Assembly: GCA_942491345.1 (NCBI GenBank)
Contig: CALOAN010000019.1
Location: forward strand, 1-64,000
From: JAHEEL01 sp942491345
GTDB lineage: Bacteria; Actinomycetota; Acidimicrobiia; Spongiisociales; UBA5794
Direction of reading: 5' to 3'
Length of the DNA stretch: 64,000 nt
Positions 51,693 through 60,883 of the stretch are shown piece after piece. The number at the start of each line of letters is the position of its first letter. The stretch's first letter is position 1. A program made the position numbers and the translations under genes. Under the pieces are notes generated by a model. That model saw only the letters and a list, made by a program, of their open reading frames with translations, searched no databases and was not told the origin of the DNA.

Positions 51693-53765
51693 ATGCGTCT
51701 TCCCGCCCCCACCTCGACACTGGTCACCACTGGCGATGTCACCGCTTCGGCACCGACGATGGCCAGCCGCGTGGACCCCGAGGGGGCGCGACGCATGATG
51801 GATATCCTCATCAACCTCTACGCCGACCGTCGCCTGGCGGTGGTGCGCGAGTACGTCTCCAACGCCGTTGACGCCACTCGCGTGGCGGGCAGTACCGCCC
51901 CGGTGCAGGTGACCAGCCCAACCGAACTGGAACCCAACCTCATTGTCACCGACGCCGGTATAGGTATGTCCGCAGCCGAGGTTGAAGCCACGTTCCTGGC
52001 GTTCGCCGCTTCGACCAAGCGCGACAGCAACGACCAGATCGGCGGTCTTGGTGTCGGCGCGAAATCGGCTCTCACAGTGGCCGAATCGTTCCTGGTGGAC
52101 ACCATCAAGGGCGGCCGCCGCACACTGGTGCGCGCCGCTCGTGATCTCACCCATCAGGTGCTACTCGCTGATGCTCCCAGTGACCTGCCCAACGGCACCA
52201 CGATCACCGTCGCCGTGGAAGTCACAGGCCAGATCGACAAGTGGAACACGGTCATCCGTGAGGTCGCCTCGGCCCACCCCGAAGGCACCGTCCTGGTGGA
52301 CGGTAAGCCGGTGGCGAGCCTGTCGGGTGGGCTGCGCTGGATCGGACCCGTCGGCTGCCTGCGCGCGGGGGATCGCACCGTCGCGGTGCTGTCCGGCGGC
52401 ACACTGTTCGACGCCGTTCCAGAGGTGGTCGACCAGGTTCTTGGGGCCACGCGGCTACAGGCGGCTGTGATCGAACTGCCCATCGGTTCGTTCGACCACA
52501 CACCCAGTCGCGAATCAGTGGTCGCCACCGAGCGCACGCTGAGCGCCGTGGACGCCGCGCTCGAGACGTTCGCGCAGGTCTACGGAGACCTTGAACAAGA
52601 AGTGGCGACCCTGGCACTGACCGACGTGCACGCCGCTGCGACTCTGCGGGCCAGCATCCTGGGCGATGTGGCCCGCGCCGATCTCCTGCCGGTCCCGTTT
52701 CACGCCGTCGTGCCGGCGGGTTCTGGGGTGCGGCAGGGGTCGGACAAGGGGCGGCGCACCAACCGGCGTCGCTGGAAGATCGCCGAGGCCGGCGAGGTGG
52801 TGTTCACCGCGTTGGGGGCCGAGCGAGTCCTCAAAGACGTTGTGGTGGTTACCGATGTTCCCGCGCGACGCGGCCTTCGAAGCTTCGCCACGCTGATGGC
52901 TGAAACGCACGCTGAGGCTCGGTGGGTGGTCCCAATCGTCGAAGGCTCCGACCGCATCGATCTGCCGATCCTGGGAGAAGGCGACACCGCTACCGGACAG
53001 GTCTGGCCGATCAGTGCCGACACCCCCGGTGTCACCGTGTACAGCTTCACCGAGTGGCTGGCGGCCACGACGACCAAGCGGGCACCGCGCAGCGGGCTGT
53101 CCGGATACGAGACCCGCATGGTCGCCACGGATGGCGGGCCGCAGACCCGGCAGACCCTCACCGGAGCGGAGATCGCCGCGCTCGGCCTGCCGGTCTGGTA
53201 CATCGAAGGCGACTGCCTGCCCAGGCACGACTCACGCCTGGATTCCATTGTGGCAGTGGCCGTCTACCTGGGAAGGCGCAAACCGGGTCCGCTGCTGGCT
53301 GCGGTCCCCGAGGCGCAGCCCTATCACCAGTGGGCGCGGGCGCGGTTCGACACCGAGTCCGCCGGCTGGACCGACATCGAACGTATCGCTGCTGCGGTGG
53401 ATGCGCAGCCCTACTGGACCGGCGACAAGATGCGCCTGGCGCTCGCCACCGATGCGGTGGCCCGGATCGCCCCGGGCCACCCGCTGCGCGAGATGGTGGT
53501 GCGCCTTGCCGAGATCGAGACTGCACGCCGGGCGCTGTCCGCTGAACATGCCACGGTAATGGCCCGTGCGGCTGTCCTGGGGGTCGGCAGCGGCGCCCTG
53601 GCCGAGGTGCGGCAGATGACTACAGCACTGAACAAGGCGTACCCGCTGCTGGACCACATGCGCAGCAACGTCTCTGAATTCGACCGCCGGCAGTTTGTGG
53701 ACTACATCGTGCACACCCCGCCGCGATTGCCCACCGCCGACAACGCCTCCGCTAACGCTGCCTGA
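51693..53765 (+). CDS. rIIA-like GHKL ATPase
   Basis: A 690-residue protein. The GHKL (Hsp90/histidine-kinase-type) ATP site is clear: N box VREYVSNAVDA near residue 50-60, G1 box TDAGIGMS near 87-94, G2 box IGGLGVGAKSAL near 116-127, and NGTTITVAV further on. The remainder is a long second half without catalytic motifs. Combination with an rIIB-like gene next door identifies it as a distant relative of the phage T4 rIIA protein, a membrane-associated factor that counteracts host exclusion systems. Here it sits on a plasmid-like replicon. Confidence 0.75.
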   Translation: MRLPAPTSTLVTTGDVTASAPTMASRVDPEGARRMMDILINLYADRRLAVVREYVSNAVDATRVAGSTAPVQVTSPTELEPNLIVTDAGIGMSAAEVEATFLAFAASTKRDSNDQIGGLGVGAKSALTVAESFLVDTIKGGRRTLVRAARDLTHQVLLADAPSDLPNGTTITVAVEVTGQIDKWNTVIREVASAHPEGTVLVDGKPVASLSGGLRWIGPVGCLRAGDRTVAVLSGGTLFDAVPEVVDQVLGATRLQAAVIELPIGSFDHTPSRESVVATERTLSAVDAALETFAQVYGDLEQEVATLALTDVHAAATLRASILGDVARADLLPVPFHAVVPAGSGVRQGSDKGRRTNRRRWKIAEAGEVVFTALGAERVLKDVVVVTDVPARRGLRSFATLMAETHAEARWVVPIVEGSDRIDLPILGEGDTATGQVWPISADTPGVTVYSFTEWLAATTTKRAPRSGLSGYETRMVATDGGPQTRQTLTGAEIAALGLPVWYIEGDCLPRHDSRLDSIVAVAVYLGRRKPGPLLAAVPEAQPYHQWARARFDTESAGWTDIERIAAAVDAQPYWTGDKMRLALATDAVARIAPGHPLREMVVRLAEIETARRALSAEHATVMARAAVLGVGSGALAEVRQMTTALNKAYPLLDHMRSNVSEFDRRQFVDYIVHTPPRLPTADNASANAA

Positions 53766-54458
53766 CCGGTATCTCCCATCGAGCTTCGAAAGACAAGGAA
53801 ACACACACCATGCGCGCATTCATCGACGCCAACTCCATCATCGTCACCGAAGGCGATGACACCGTGATGGTCGGCTCTGCCGACCCCGCCTACCAGAACG
53901 TGCGGACCTACCTCGTTGATGACCACGGCCAGGACTTCGCCACTGTCAAGAGCCTGGTGGAGGTGGTTCGGGTCACCGTGAAAGCAGCCGTCGCCGAGGC
54001 GGTGTCGGTAGTGGACGGCAACGACGACGACGCCGATGACGCCTATCGGGTCACTCACGGTGACCCGGTGGCCGAGACAGTGCTGTCTACCGCGCTGCGG
54101 CTTGCCCGCGAGACCGCCGACATGGCACCACTGGGGGCGTTCCTTCGCCGTCTGGAGCGGAACCCGTCGGCCGCGTCGCGCTCACAGCTGTTCGGCTGGC
54201 TCAAGGCCGGAGGCTTCGTGCTGACCACCGACGGGCTGATCGTCGGCTACAAGTCGGTACGCAACGATGGCTTCTCGGCGCACGCCGGTCGTGAGGCGGT
54301 GACGGTGGTCCACCAGGACGGCACCAGCGAGACCATCACCGGGAACATTCCGTACCCGGTCGGTGCGACGGTGTGGATGGACCGTGATCTGGTCAACCCA
54401 GACAGGCACTCGGCGTGCTCGGTGGGCCTGCATGTCGGAACCTACAGCTATGCCAGCG

Positions 54459-54466
54459 ATTTCAGC
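54459..54466 (+). repeat. 8-bp target-site duplication ATTTCAGC, left
   Basis: ATTTCAGC directly outside the IS256-family left end, repeated at 55865-55872. An 8-bp duplication is typical of this family. Confidence 0.85.
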
Positions 54467-55864
54467 GGGTCTGTCAACTTAACGGTGTAACTGGTTGTGG
54501 TGGTTCTACTTTCGTCCGGCGGACAGGCGTCCGTCGAAGGTGATGTCGAAGGCATTCAACGCTTCTTTCCAGCGGTTGGTCCACCGTTTGCGGCCACGTC
54601 CGGTGGGGTCGAGGCTCATGACCGCCAGGTACACGCACTTCAGCGCGGCGGCCTCGGTGGGAAAGTGGCCCCGCGCGTTGACCGCTCTACGGATCCGGGC
54701 ATTTATGCTTTCAATGGCATTGGTCGTGCAGACCACGCTGCGAATACTGTTGTCGAACTGCAGGAACGGCACGAATTCGGCCCACGCGCCATCCCACAGC
54801 TTGGTGATCGCCGGGTACCGATCACCCCAAGTGTCGGTGAACGCCACGAACGCCTCCAACGCGGCCGATTCACTCGGCGCGGTGTAGATCGGTTTGAGGT
54901 CCTTGGCGATCGCCGGCCAGTGCCGCTTGGAGGCGTAGCTGAAGCTATTGCGCAGCAGATGCACGACGCACGTTTGGGTGATCGCCTGCGGCCACACGGT
55001 TTCGATCGCTGCGGGCAGGCCCTTGAGTCCATCGCAGACCACCATGCAGACGTCCTGGGTACCCCTATTCTTGATCTCGGACAAGACCCGGGCCCAGAAC
55101 TTCGCCCCCTCCCCGTCGCCGTGCTCACCAGCCCACAACCCCAGGATGTCGCGGGTGCCCTCCACGGTCACCGCCAGCGCCAGGTAGATCGGCCGGTTCG
55201 CGACGTTGCCGTCGCGAATCTTGACGTTCACAGCGTCAATGAAGATCACCGGGTACACGGCATCCAAGGGACGGGACTGCCATTCCGCCATGCCCTCGAT
55301 CACCCGGTCGGTGATCGTCGAGATGGTCTGCTTGGACACGCTCGCCCCGTACACCTCGCCCAGGTGCGCGCAGATCTCGCCGTGGGTTAATCCTCGGGCC
55401 GACAACGAGATCACCAGATCATCGAGCCCGGTCAGGCGCCGCTGACGCTTCTTGACCAGCTGTGGCTCGAAGGAACCATCCCGGTCGCGAGGCACCTCCA
55501 GCGCGACGGGTCCTGCTTCGGTCAACACGGTCTTGCCGCGACGGCCGTTGCGGGAATTGCCGCCGTCACGCCCGGTGGCGTCATGCTTGCCGTAGCCCAG
55601 GTGATCATCGAGCTCACCTTCGAGCGCGGACTCCACCACCCTTTTGGTCAACTGGGAGAGCAACCCGCCCTCACCGGTCAGCTGCAACCCCTCCGCGCGG
55701 GCCCGCGCGGCCAGCTGCGCCACCAGCTCGTCGTTGGTCGCCTCCCGCAACGCCGCCGGCTCCAGCGGCACCGCATCGAGCTCGACGGGCTGCTCATCAT
55801 TCATCACATCGGTCACAGTGGTCTCCTTCTTACTCAGGAGTTACACCGGAAAATTTACAGTCCC
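54467..55864 (-). mobile_element. IS256-family insertion sequence (1398 bp)
   Basis: Terminal inverted repeats: the left GGGTCTGTCAAC and the right complement GGGACTGTAAAT, both running into CGGTGTAACT, match at most of 26 positions. The transposase is on the minus strand, opposite to the host operon. The insertion interrupts the rIIB-like gene and lies upstream of the sigma factor and helicase genes. Confidence 0.9.
54506..55816 (-). CDS. IS256-family (mutator-type) transposase
   Basis: A 436-residue DDE transposase, MTDVMNDEQPVELDAVPLE to DGRLSAGRK. Family landmarks: ESALEGELDDHLGYGKHDA at the N-terminus, first Asp in PVIFIDAVNVKIRDG, second in VCMVVCDGLKGLP, and the Glu in TNAIESINARIRR. 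Usual length. Intact, so it may still be mobile. Confidence 0.92.
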   Translation of the reverse strand: MTDVMNDEQPVELDAVPLEPAALREATNDELVAQLAARARAEGLQLTGEGGLLSQLTKRVVESALEGELDDHLGYGKHDATGRDGGNSRNGRRGKTVLTEAGPVALEVPRDRDGSFEPQLVKKRQRRLTGLDDLVISLSARGLTHGEICAHLGEVYGASVSKQTISTITDRVIEGMAEWQSRPLDAVYPVIFIDAVNVKIRDGNVANRPIYLALAVTVEGTRDILGLWAGEHGDGEGAKFWARVLSEIKNRGTQDVCMVVCDGLKGLPAAIETVWPQAITQTCVVHLLRNSFSYASKRHWPAIAKDLKPIYTAPSESAALEAFVAFTDTWGDRYPAITKLWDGAWAEFVPFLQFDNSIRSVVCTTNAIESINARIRRAVNARGHFPTEAAALKCVYLAVMSLDPTGRGRKRWTNRWKEALNAFDITFDGRLSAGRK

Positions 55865-55872
55865 ATTTCAGC
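55865..55872 (+). repeat. 8-bp target-site duplication ATTTCAGC, right
   Basis: Exact copy of 54459-54466. The rIIB-like reading frame resumes immediately after it. Confidence 0.85.
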
Positions 55873-56264
55873 GAGCAGATGCTGGTGGTGTTGGTGGACC
55901 CGGCCGATGTGGTGTCGGTGCCCGCCGATCACAACGCGCAGAAGATGCGGGTGTGTCGCCTGACGGTCGCCGCTCGTCACGACGGTGAGCAGATCTCGGA
56001 CGCGGTGATTGAGCATATCCGTACGGTGCCTGATTTCGAGGCGTCCGACGAATACGCCCGCCGAGAGAGGAATAAGCCACGTCCGACGTTCGGCGTCGTG
56101 GTGTCGTTCGGTGAGTTGGACGACGAACCCGATGGTGATCACGAATACCACGAAGGTGATGAACAACAGGGCGATCAGCGCTGCGATGAGTACGTGGGTG
56201 GCGACGAGGATGAGATCGTTGTGCCGCTGGGGGAGACGCCGTGCATGCCGGATCAGTGGTCGCT

Positions 56265-56423
56265 ATGAGGACTACCGAGATCCACGCTGAGCCGCTTCGG
56301 GCGGGAGACTTCTTCGAGCATGGGGCTCGGCTCCGCGTAGAGGATCCCTCCATTGGAGGAGTCCGAGAGGGGTACGTCACTTACGGCCCACACGCGATTG
56401 TGTCGCGTCTCAGGGAGATGTGA
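56265..56423 (+). CDS. 52-residue protein in the rIIAB-sigma operon
   Basis: ATG 56265 overlaps the rIIB stop (ATGA) and the stop overlaps the sigma-factor GTG (GTGA). Sequence MRTTEIHAEPLRAGDFFEHG to IVSRLREM. The tight coupling on both sides argues strongly that it is translated. Function unknown; a beta-rich small domain. Confidence 0.6.
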   Translation: MRTTEIHAEPLRAGDFFEHGARLRVEDPSIGGVREGYVTYGPHAIVSRLREM

Positions 56424-57322
56424 GCACGGCCATGCATTTAGTGAAGCAGACGGATCTTCCCAAGGATCTGCCCGAGTTGTTGACCGCGGAGCAAGAAGTG
56501 GAGCTTGCCAAGCGGATAGAGGCCGGCTTGTACGCACAGTTCCTACTCGCCAAGGGAGCCTCGCCGTACACCCCGGCACAGTTGAGATTGGTCGCTGCGG
56601 ACGGTCGAGCAGCATTCGAGCATTTCGTGACCGCGAATGTTCGGCTCTCCGCGTGGTGGGCGCGTAAGCGGGCGGTAAGGGGCGCCAGTGCGTTGCTGAC
56701 AGTGGAAGACCTCACCGCCGAAGGGATGGTCGGCGTCATTCGGGCTGTTCAAAAATTCGACTACACACAGGGATTCAAGTTCTCCACGTACGCGCTTCAT
56801 TGGGTGCGTCTCCATCAACAGCGAGCGATCGCCAAGGCAACGCCCGCCGCGCTGTCTTCCAGCGACCAGGAGCGTTGCAGGGAACTGCTCATGGTCACCT
56901 CCCAGCTGGGTACTGACCTGGGTAGGACGCCTAGCGATGCTGATCTCGCAGCCGTGATGGGTGTCAGCCCAATGGGCATCGCTCAGATGCGCGCCATGAT
57001 GTCCCGCGCAGTTTCTCTGGACGCACCGCTAAGCGAGGGAGGTCGCGATGGCGCCTCCAGCCTGCTCGACCTCCTGGCAGGTCGAGACTGTGGCGACCGG
57101 GATGATGCTCATGACTGTGCTGCCCAGCAGCTTTCGCAGTTGATGGAGCGGCTCTCTTATCGCGAGCGGCGAGTCATTTCCGAAGTGTTCGGGCTGGATA
57201 CGGGAGAGCCGCAGTCGGTGACCGAAGTCGCAGACAAGTATCGGCTCCCCGTCGTCAAGGTCCGCGGGCTCATTGAAGGGGCGATGGCCAAACTTCGGGG
57301 CGAGCAGCAGGTGGCGGCATGA
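56420..57322 (+). CDS. Sigma-70 factor of the principal (RpoD-like) type
   Basis: A 300-residue protein from GTG 56420. A region 1.2-like segment (LPELLTAEQEVELAKRIEA) leads to region 2 with VEDLTAEGMVGVIRAVQKF and FKFSTYALHWVRLHQQRAI (2.2-2.4, about residues 95-135). Region 3 is RTPSDADLAAVMGVSP. Region 4 is LSYRERRVISEVFGLD with the HTH VTEVADKYRLPVVKVRGLI. It directs RNA polymerase to specific promoters. Presence in an accessory operon suggests dedicated transcription of replicon genes. It overlaps the helicase by 4 bases. Confidence 0.85.
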   Translation: MSTAMHLVKQTDLPKDLPELLTAEQEVELAKRIEAGLYAQFLLAKGASPYTPAQLRLVAADGRAAFEHFVTANVRLSAWWARKRAVRGASALLTVEDLTAEGMVGVIRAVQKFDYTQGFKFSTYALHWVRLHQQRAIAKATPAALSSSDQERCRELLMVTSQLGTDLGRTPSDADLAAVMGVSPMGIAQMRAMMSRAVSLDAPLSEGGRDGASSLLDLLAGRDCGDRDDAHDCAAQQLSQLMERLSYRERRVISEVFGLDTGEPQSVTEVADKYRLPVVKVRGLIEGAMAKLRGEQQVAA

Positions 57323-60300
57323 CTGCGCTACTGCAGGGGTATTCACCGATCAGTGATGCTGTGCCGCAACCGCGTCCGCATCAGCGTGCCGCGCTCGACG
57401 AGCTAGCCGACGCAGGGGAACGAGCGCAGCTGCGGATGGCATGCGGTACCGGCAAGACTCTCATCGGACCGTGGCACGCGCTCGAAGTCGGGGCCCGCAC
57501 AGTCGCGGTGTTCACGCCCAGCATTGCGTTGGTGGCACAGACCATCGCCGAGTGGCGCCGCGTCGTACCTGGCGTGCGCGTATTGGCCGTATGTTCAGAT
57601 CCGACAACGGATGCCGGGCGCGCGGAAATCGGCGTTGACGGAATCGACCCGTTCGAAGGGCAACACGACCAAGACGGCAACGTGACCACCCGAGCTGAGG
57701 TGGTTGCCGGGTTCCTTGAACGTGCTGAGAAATCCGGTGCGTCCATGTCTCTCGTGGTGTCCACTTACCATTCCTCGCAAGTGGTCGCTGACGGGATCGG
57801 CTTGACGCGCAGCGGACGACCCCTGGATCTGGTGGTCGCTGACGAGGCTCACCACCTTGCCGGCCGCACCAACGCTGCATTTCTCCCGGTGCTCGATCCG
57901 CGCAGTGTGCTGGCGCGGCGCCGAGTATTCGCAACGGCAACGCCCATCGTCCTGAAAAGCCGTGGCGGCGCTGAGGCCATCGACGATTTGTCCGGAGCGA
58001 GTGCGGTCGCAAGATCCATGGATGACACTGCGTTGTTCGGGGAGATCGCATACACCCTGAATGTTGGGGAAGCCGTCAGCGCTGGATTGTTGGCCGACTA
58101 CCGCGTCTTGGTGACCACCACAACCGAACCAGCAGGGGAAGCGACCGGAGAGCGAGCTGCGTTGGCCGCGCTGCTCGATGTAGTGCGCCGGTACGGTGTG
58201 CGGCGCATCCTGACTTTTCACAATCGAGTCGATTCTGCACGGGCATTCGCTGAACGTGTCAGCGCACTCATCGATGTGGACGGCGCACCTATCCGTGCGC
58301 TCGCCGTTGACGGTTCAATGCACGACTCAGAGCGCGTGAAGATCCTGGCCAGACTCGCCGATACACGGACGGATGGGATCACCGTGGTTGCCTCGTCGCA
58401 GTGCCTGCGTGAGGGCATCGACGTGCCGGCAGTCGACGCCGTCGTGTTCGCCGATCCACGCACCAGCCAGGTGGGAATCATCCAGGCCATTGGTCGAGCC
58501 TTGCGTAAGCATCCCGGAAAATCCCACGGCACCATCGTCATTCCGCTGATTCTCGACCCCGACGCTGATGATCAGGACCAGCTGTCCACGTCCTCCTACG
58601 CCCACGTGTGGCGGGTTCTGCAAGGGCTGCGTGCCCATGACTCGCGGATCGGTCACGACATCGACAGGGCACGCCGCACAGGTACCCACGGCTACATCGA
58701 TCGCGATGTTGTGGACTGGTTGGAAGTTACCGGGAGCCAGCCCGGGACGATAATCACGCGGCTGCTGCAGCGCACATCGTCGGTATGGGAGCGCAACTTT
58801 CAGCAGCTATGCCACGAGACAGATCGGCTAGGGTCAGCCGCGCGGATTACCACGCAATGCACAGCGTTGGGCCAGTGGATCACGCTGCAGCGCATTCTAT
58901 TCCGTGATGGGATGCTCGACGAAGACCGTCGCAAGAGGCTTGAATCGGTCAACGGCTGGCGATGGGGTGCGAAAGAGGCCTCCGACGAGCGAACCTTGGA
59001 CCGTCTCCGCGCTGTTTGCACTGATCGGGGAAGCCTCGATGACACGGCACCGGGCGATTCGATCTTCACGGGATACGTCGACGGACTGAACCGCCCACTG
59101 CGGCTGTGGGTGGCAACACAGCTGTGCAGATACTGGGACAACGAGCTGGACAGCGGGATCGCCGAGGCACTCCGGCAGATGCCGGGCTGGGACTGGTATC
59201 CGTTGTCAGAGGTCGATCAAGCCGGCGTGGCGGCATTTCGCTCCTTCGCCGCGTGGGAAGGTCACGCCGATGTCCCACCGGGGCACATCGAGGATGACAT
59301 CGACCTCGACGCTTGGCTCGGAACAGTTCGGCGCCGCAAGATCTACGGGACACTGCCACCGATCCTGGAATCGGTCCTACTGGCATCGACACCGACCGGC
59401 CGCAAAGGAGAACGGCGCTTCCTGTGGAAGCCATCGGAAACGCGATGGCAGATAGCGGAAATGGCGTGCCATCAGTACATCGCCAAGCACGGCACACTGG
59501 CGCGGATGCCGATTGGGACCGTCGAGGACGTCGAAGGCAAGCGTTTCGAGCTGTACCAATGGTGTGCGGCCACCCGGTCTCGGCGCAAGCGCGGAGACTT
59601 ACGGCCGCAGGATGGCGCTATCGAACGATTCACTGGATGGACCTGGGGTTCACCCGGGCAAGGCGGCACCGACATGATCACCGGTCCAAAGCCGGGCGTC
59701 ACCGACCACAGCACCCGTGGATTTCAACAGGGTTGCCGCTGCGTTGTCTGCGTCACCGAGAACCGCAGTTACATGCGACGCGTCGCATCGGAGCGGCGAG
59801 CGACGTACCGCGCTGATTGGGTGTCCGCGCAGGACGTCCGTGAACACCTCCAAGGCTTGCTTGCGCTGGAGGCAAGCAAGGACCGATCTGATGCCACATT
59901 CACGATCGGTGCGATCGCCGCGGCTGCATGTGTCTCGCGAGGTCTAGTGTCGCTGCTCGTTGGGCGAGCAGCGGAGCCCAGGTGCAGCAAATTGCATCGG
60001 CGCATACTGCTTGACCTCACCGCGGACGACGTCCGCGCGGTGCGGACAGTGCAGCGGTCCCGGGGACGTCAAGGCATCCGTGACTACAACGCGCAGGTCG
60101 ACGACCCGGAGCCCACCTGGATGCTGCTCAACCAGGCCGCAGCGGCGGGTTGGACACGCCAGCAGCTGACCGCAGCGCTCGGTTACAGCAGTACGGCCAA
60201 CACGCCGATCAGCGGCAAGCCCGTAACCATCGCCCAGGCCAAACTCGTCCATGTCTGGTTCGAGTCGCTGGACGGCGACCTGACCCCGCCCCCGTTGCCA

Positions 60301-60495
60301 CCAGCGAAGAAGCCGGGAACGAAGAAATCGCCCACACGGCGAAACAAGCGAGTTGACCGCGCTAAGTCGGTGACACCCGATGCGGAGGCTTGGGCCAAAT
60401 CACTTGTAGATCAAGGGTATTCGGTCAAGCATGCCGCTGAGAGAAGCGGACTGCCAATTGAATTAGTGTCCACGTTGGAAAAGGTGCGGCGATGA
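57319..60495 (+). CDS. SF2 DEAH helicase with C-terminal HTH-like extension
   Basis: A 1058-residue protein. Helicase core: motif I MACGTGKTLIG (~42-50), motif II VADEAHHL (~172-179), a TATP motif III, VVASSQCLREGIDVP, and motif VI QAIGRALRKHPG (~390). Helicase-associated repeats follow (ASDERTLDRLRAVCT, IERFTGWTWGSPG). Residues ~795-900 carry RGFQQGCRCVVC, a Cys motif found with actinobacterial HTH proteins, then two HTH-like segments (GAIAAAACVSRGLVSLLVG, GWTRQQLTAALGYSS). ATP-driven DNA or RNA remodelling is expected; it could act in defence or in replication. It is the last coupled gene of the operon. Confidence 0.85.
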   Translation: MTALLQGYSPISDAVPQPRPHQRAALDELADAGERAQLRMACGTGKTLIGPWHALEVGARTVAVFTPSIALVAQTIAEWRRVVPGVRVLAVCSDPTTDAGRAEIGVDGIDPFEGQHDQDGNVTTRAEVVAGFLERAEKSGASMSLVVSTYHSSQVVADGIGLTRSGRPLDLVVADEAHHLAGRTNAAFLPVLDPRSVLARRRVFATATPIVLKSRGGAEAIDDLSGASAVARSMDDTALFGEIAYTLNVGEAVSAGLLADYRVLVTTTTEPAGEATGERAALAALLDVVRRYGVRRILTFHNRVDSARAFAERVSALIDVDGAPIRALAVDGSMHDSERVKILARLADTRTDGITVVASSQCLREGIDVPAVDAVVFADPRTSQVGIIQAIGRALRKHPGKSHGTIVIPLILDPDADDQDQLSTSSYAHVWRVLQGLRAHDSRIGHDIDRARRTGTHGYIDRDVVDWLEVTGSQPGTIITRLLQRTSSVWERNFQQLCHETDRLGSAARITTQCTALGQWITLQRILFRDGMLDEDRRKRLESVNGWRWGAKEASDERTLDRLRAVCTDRGSLDDTAPGDSIFTGYVDGLNRPLRLWVATQLCRYWDNELDSGIAEALRQMPGWDWYPLSEVDQAGVAAFRSFAAWEGHADVPPGHIEDDIDLDAWLGTVRRRKIYGTLPPILESVLLASTPTGRKGERRFLWKPSETRWQIAEMACHQYIAKHGTLARMPIGTVEDVEGKRFELYQWCAATRSRRKRGDLRPQDGAIERFTGWTWGSPGQGGTDMITGPKPGVTDHSTRGFQQGCRCVVCVTENRSYMRRVASERRATYRADWVSAQDVREHLQGLLALEASKDRSDATFTIGAIAAAACVSRGLVSLLVGRAAEPRCSKLHRRILLDLTADDVRAVRTVQRSRGRQGIRDYNAQVDDPEPTWMLLNQAAAAGWTRQQLTAALGYSSTANTPISGKPVTIAQAKLVHVWFESLDGDLTPPPLPPAKKPGTKKSPTRRNKRVDRAKSVTPDAEAWAKSLVDQGYSVKHAAERSGLPIELVSTLEKVRR

Positions 60496-60693
60496 GTGAT
60501 TTTGGTAGAACGCGCCGAACAGACGGCCGGCTGTCGTGTCCCTCGGTGCGGCATCTGCGACCCGCCGTGGTTCCTCGCAGTGGTCGTTTTGTACGCGGGA
60601 TCCCCTCACGTGGTGCAACTTCTCCCGCCCGCACGCGCTCACCAGCCAGCCGCTTTTTCGCACGCTTGTTGCGCGCTGCTGGCGTCGATGTGA
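60496..60693 (+). CDS. Possible small Cys-rich protein
   Basis: A 65-residue ORF from GTG 60496, directly after the helicase stop, with CRVPRCGICDPPWFLA near residues 13-28 and a late HACCALLAS. The Cys pattern hints at a small zinc or redox site. Another frame from ATG 60492 would overlap the helicase stop (ATGA) but reads as Arg/Ser-rich noise. Either could be spurious. Confidence 0.35.
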   Translation: MILVERAEQTAGCRVPRCGICDPPWFLAVVVLYAGSPHVVQLLPPARAHQPAAFSHACCALLASM

Positions 60694-60802
60694 TCTGCCC
60701 ACGACTGGAATCCGTTGTAGTTCATGGCACCGTCCACGCGCAGCCCCTCGGCGCGGGGATGAGGTGCGTCCGGTGATCACGGCATAGACAGCGGTGTGCT
60801 AA

Positions 60803-60817
60803 TCTCTAAAATAGAGA
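60803..60817 (+). promoter_or_regulatory. 15-bp palindromic operator/promoter motif, copy 5
   Basis: Exact TCTCTAAAATAGAGA with TAAAAT at 60807-60812 and TAGACA (60785-60790) 16 bases upstream as a possible -35 box. It lies 66 bases ahead of the clamp-like gene, giving a 5' leader. Confidence 0.7.
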
Positions 60818-60883
60818 GTGGGCTGACGGCGGGAGCTCAACGCCATCGACCCGTGATGTCAACTGTTGAAAAGGGGTACGAGC

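Larger units (their letters stand above)
53810..56268 (+). pseudogene. rIIB-like protein, split by an IS256-family element
   Basis: The 5' part (53810-54466) encodes GAFLRRLERNPSAASRSQL, TTDGLIVGYKSVRNDGF and CSVGLHVGTYSYA, typical of the rIIB domain. After the IS and one 8-bp duplication, 55873-56268 continues in frame: the junction YASDFSEQMLVV is restored exactly when 54467-55872 is removed, and the rest reads LVDPADVVSVPADHNAQKM to CMPDQWSL. As it stands the frame runs 7 codons into the IS and stops (TV). The rejoined protein would be about 350 residues. The acidic C-terminus is coupled to the next ORF. Confidence 0.8.

Noticed and set aside
55462..55872. Plus-strand frame through the IS256 element joining the rIIB 3' half
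   Set aside because: The open frame inside the IS is a shadow of the transposase; only the part after 55872 is rIIB.
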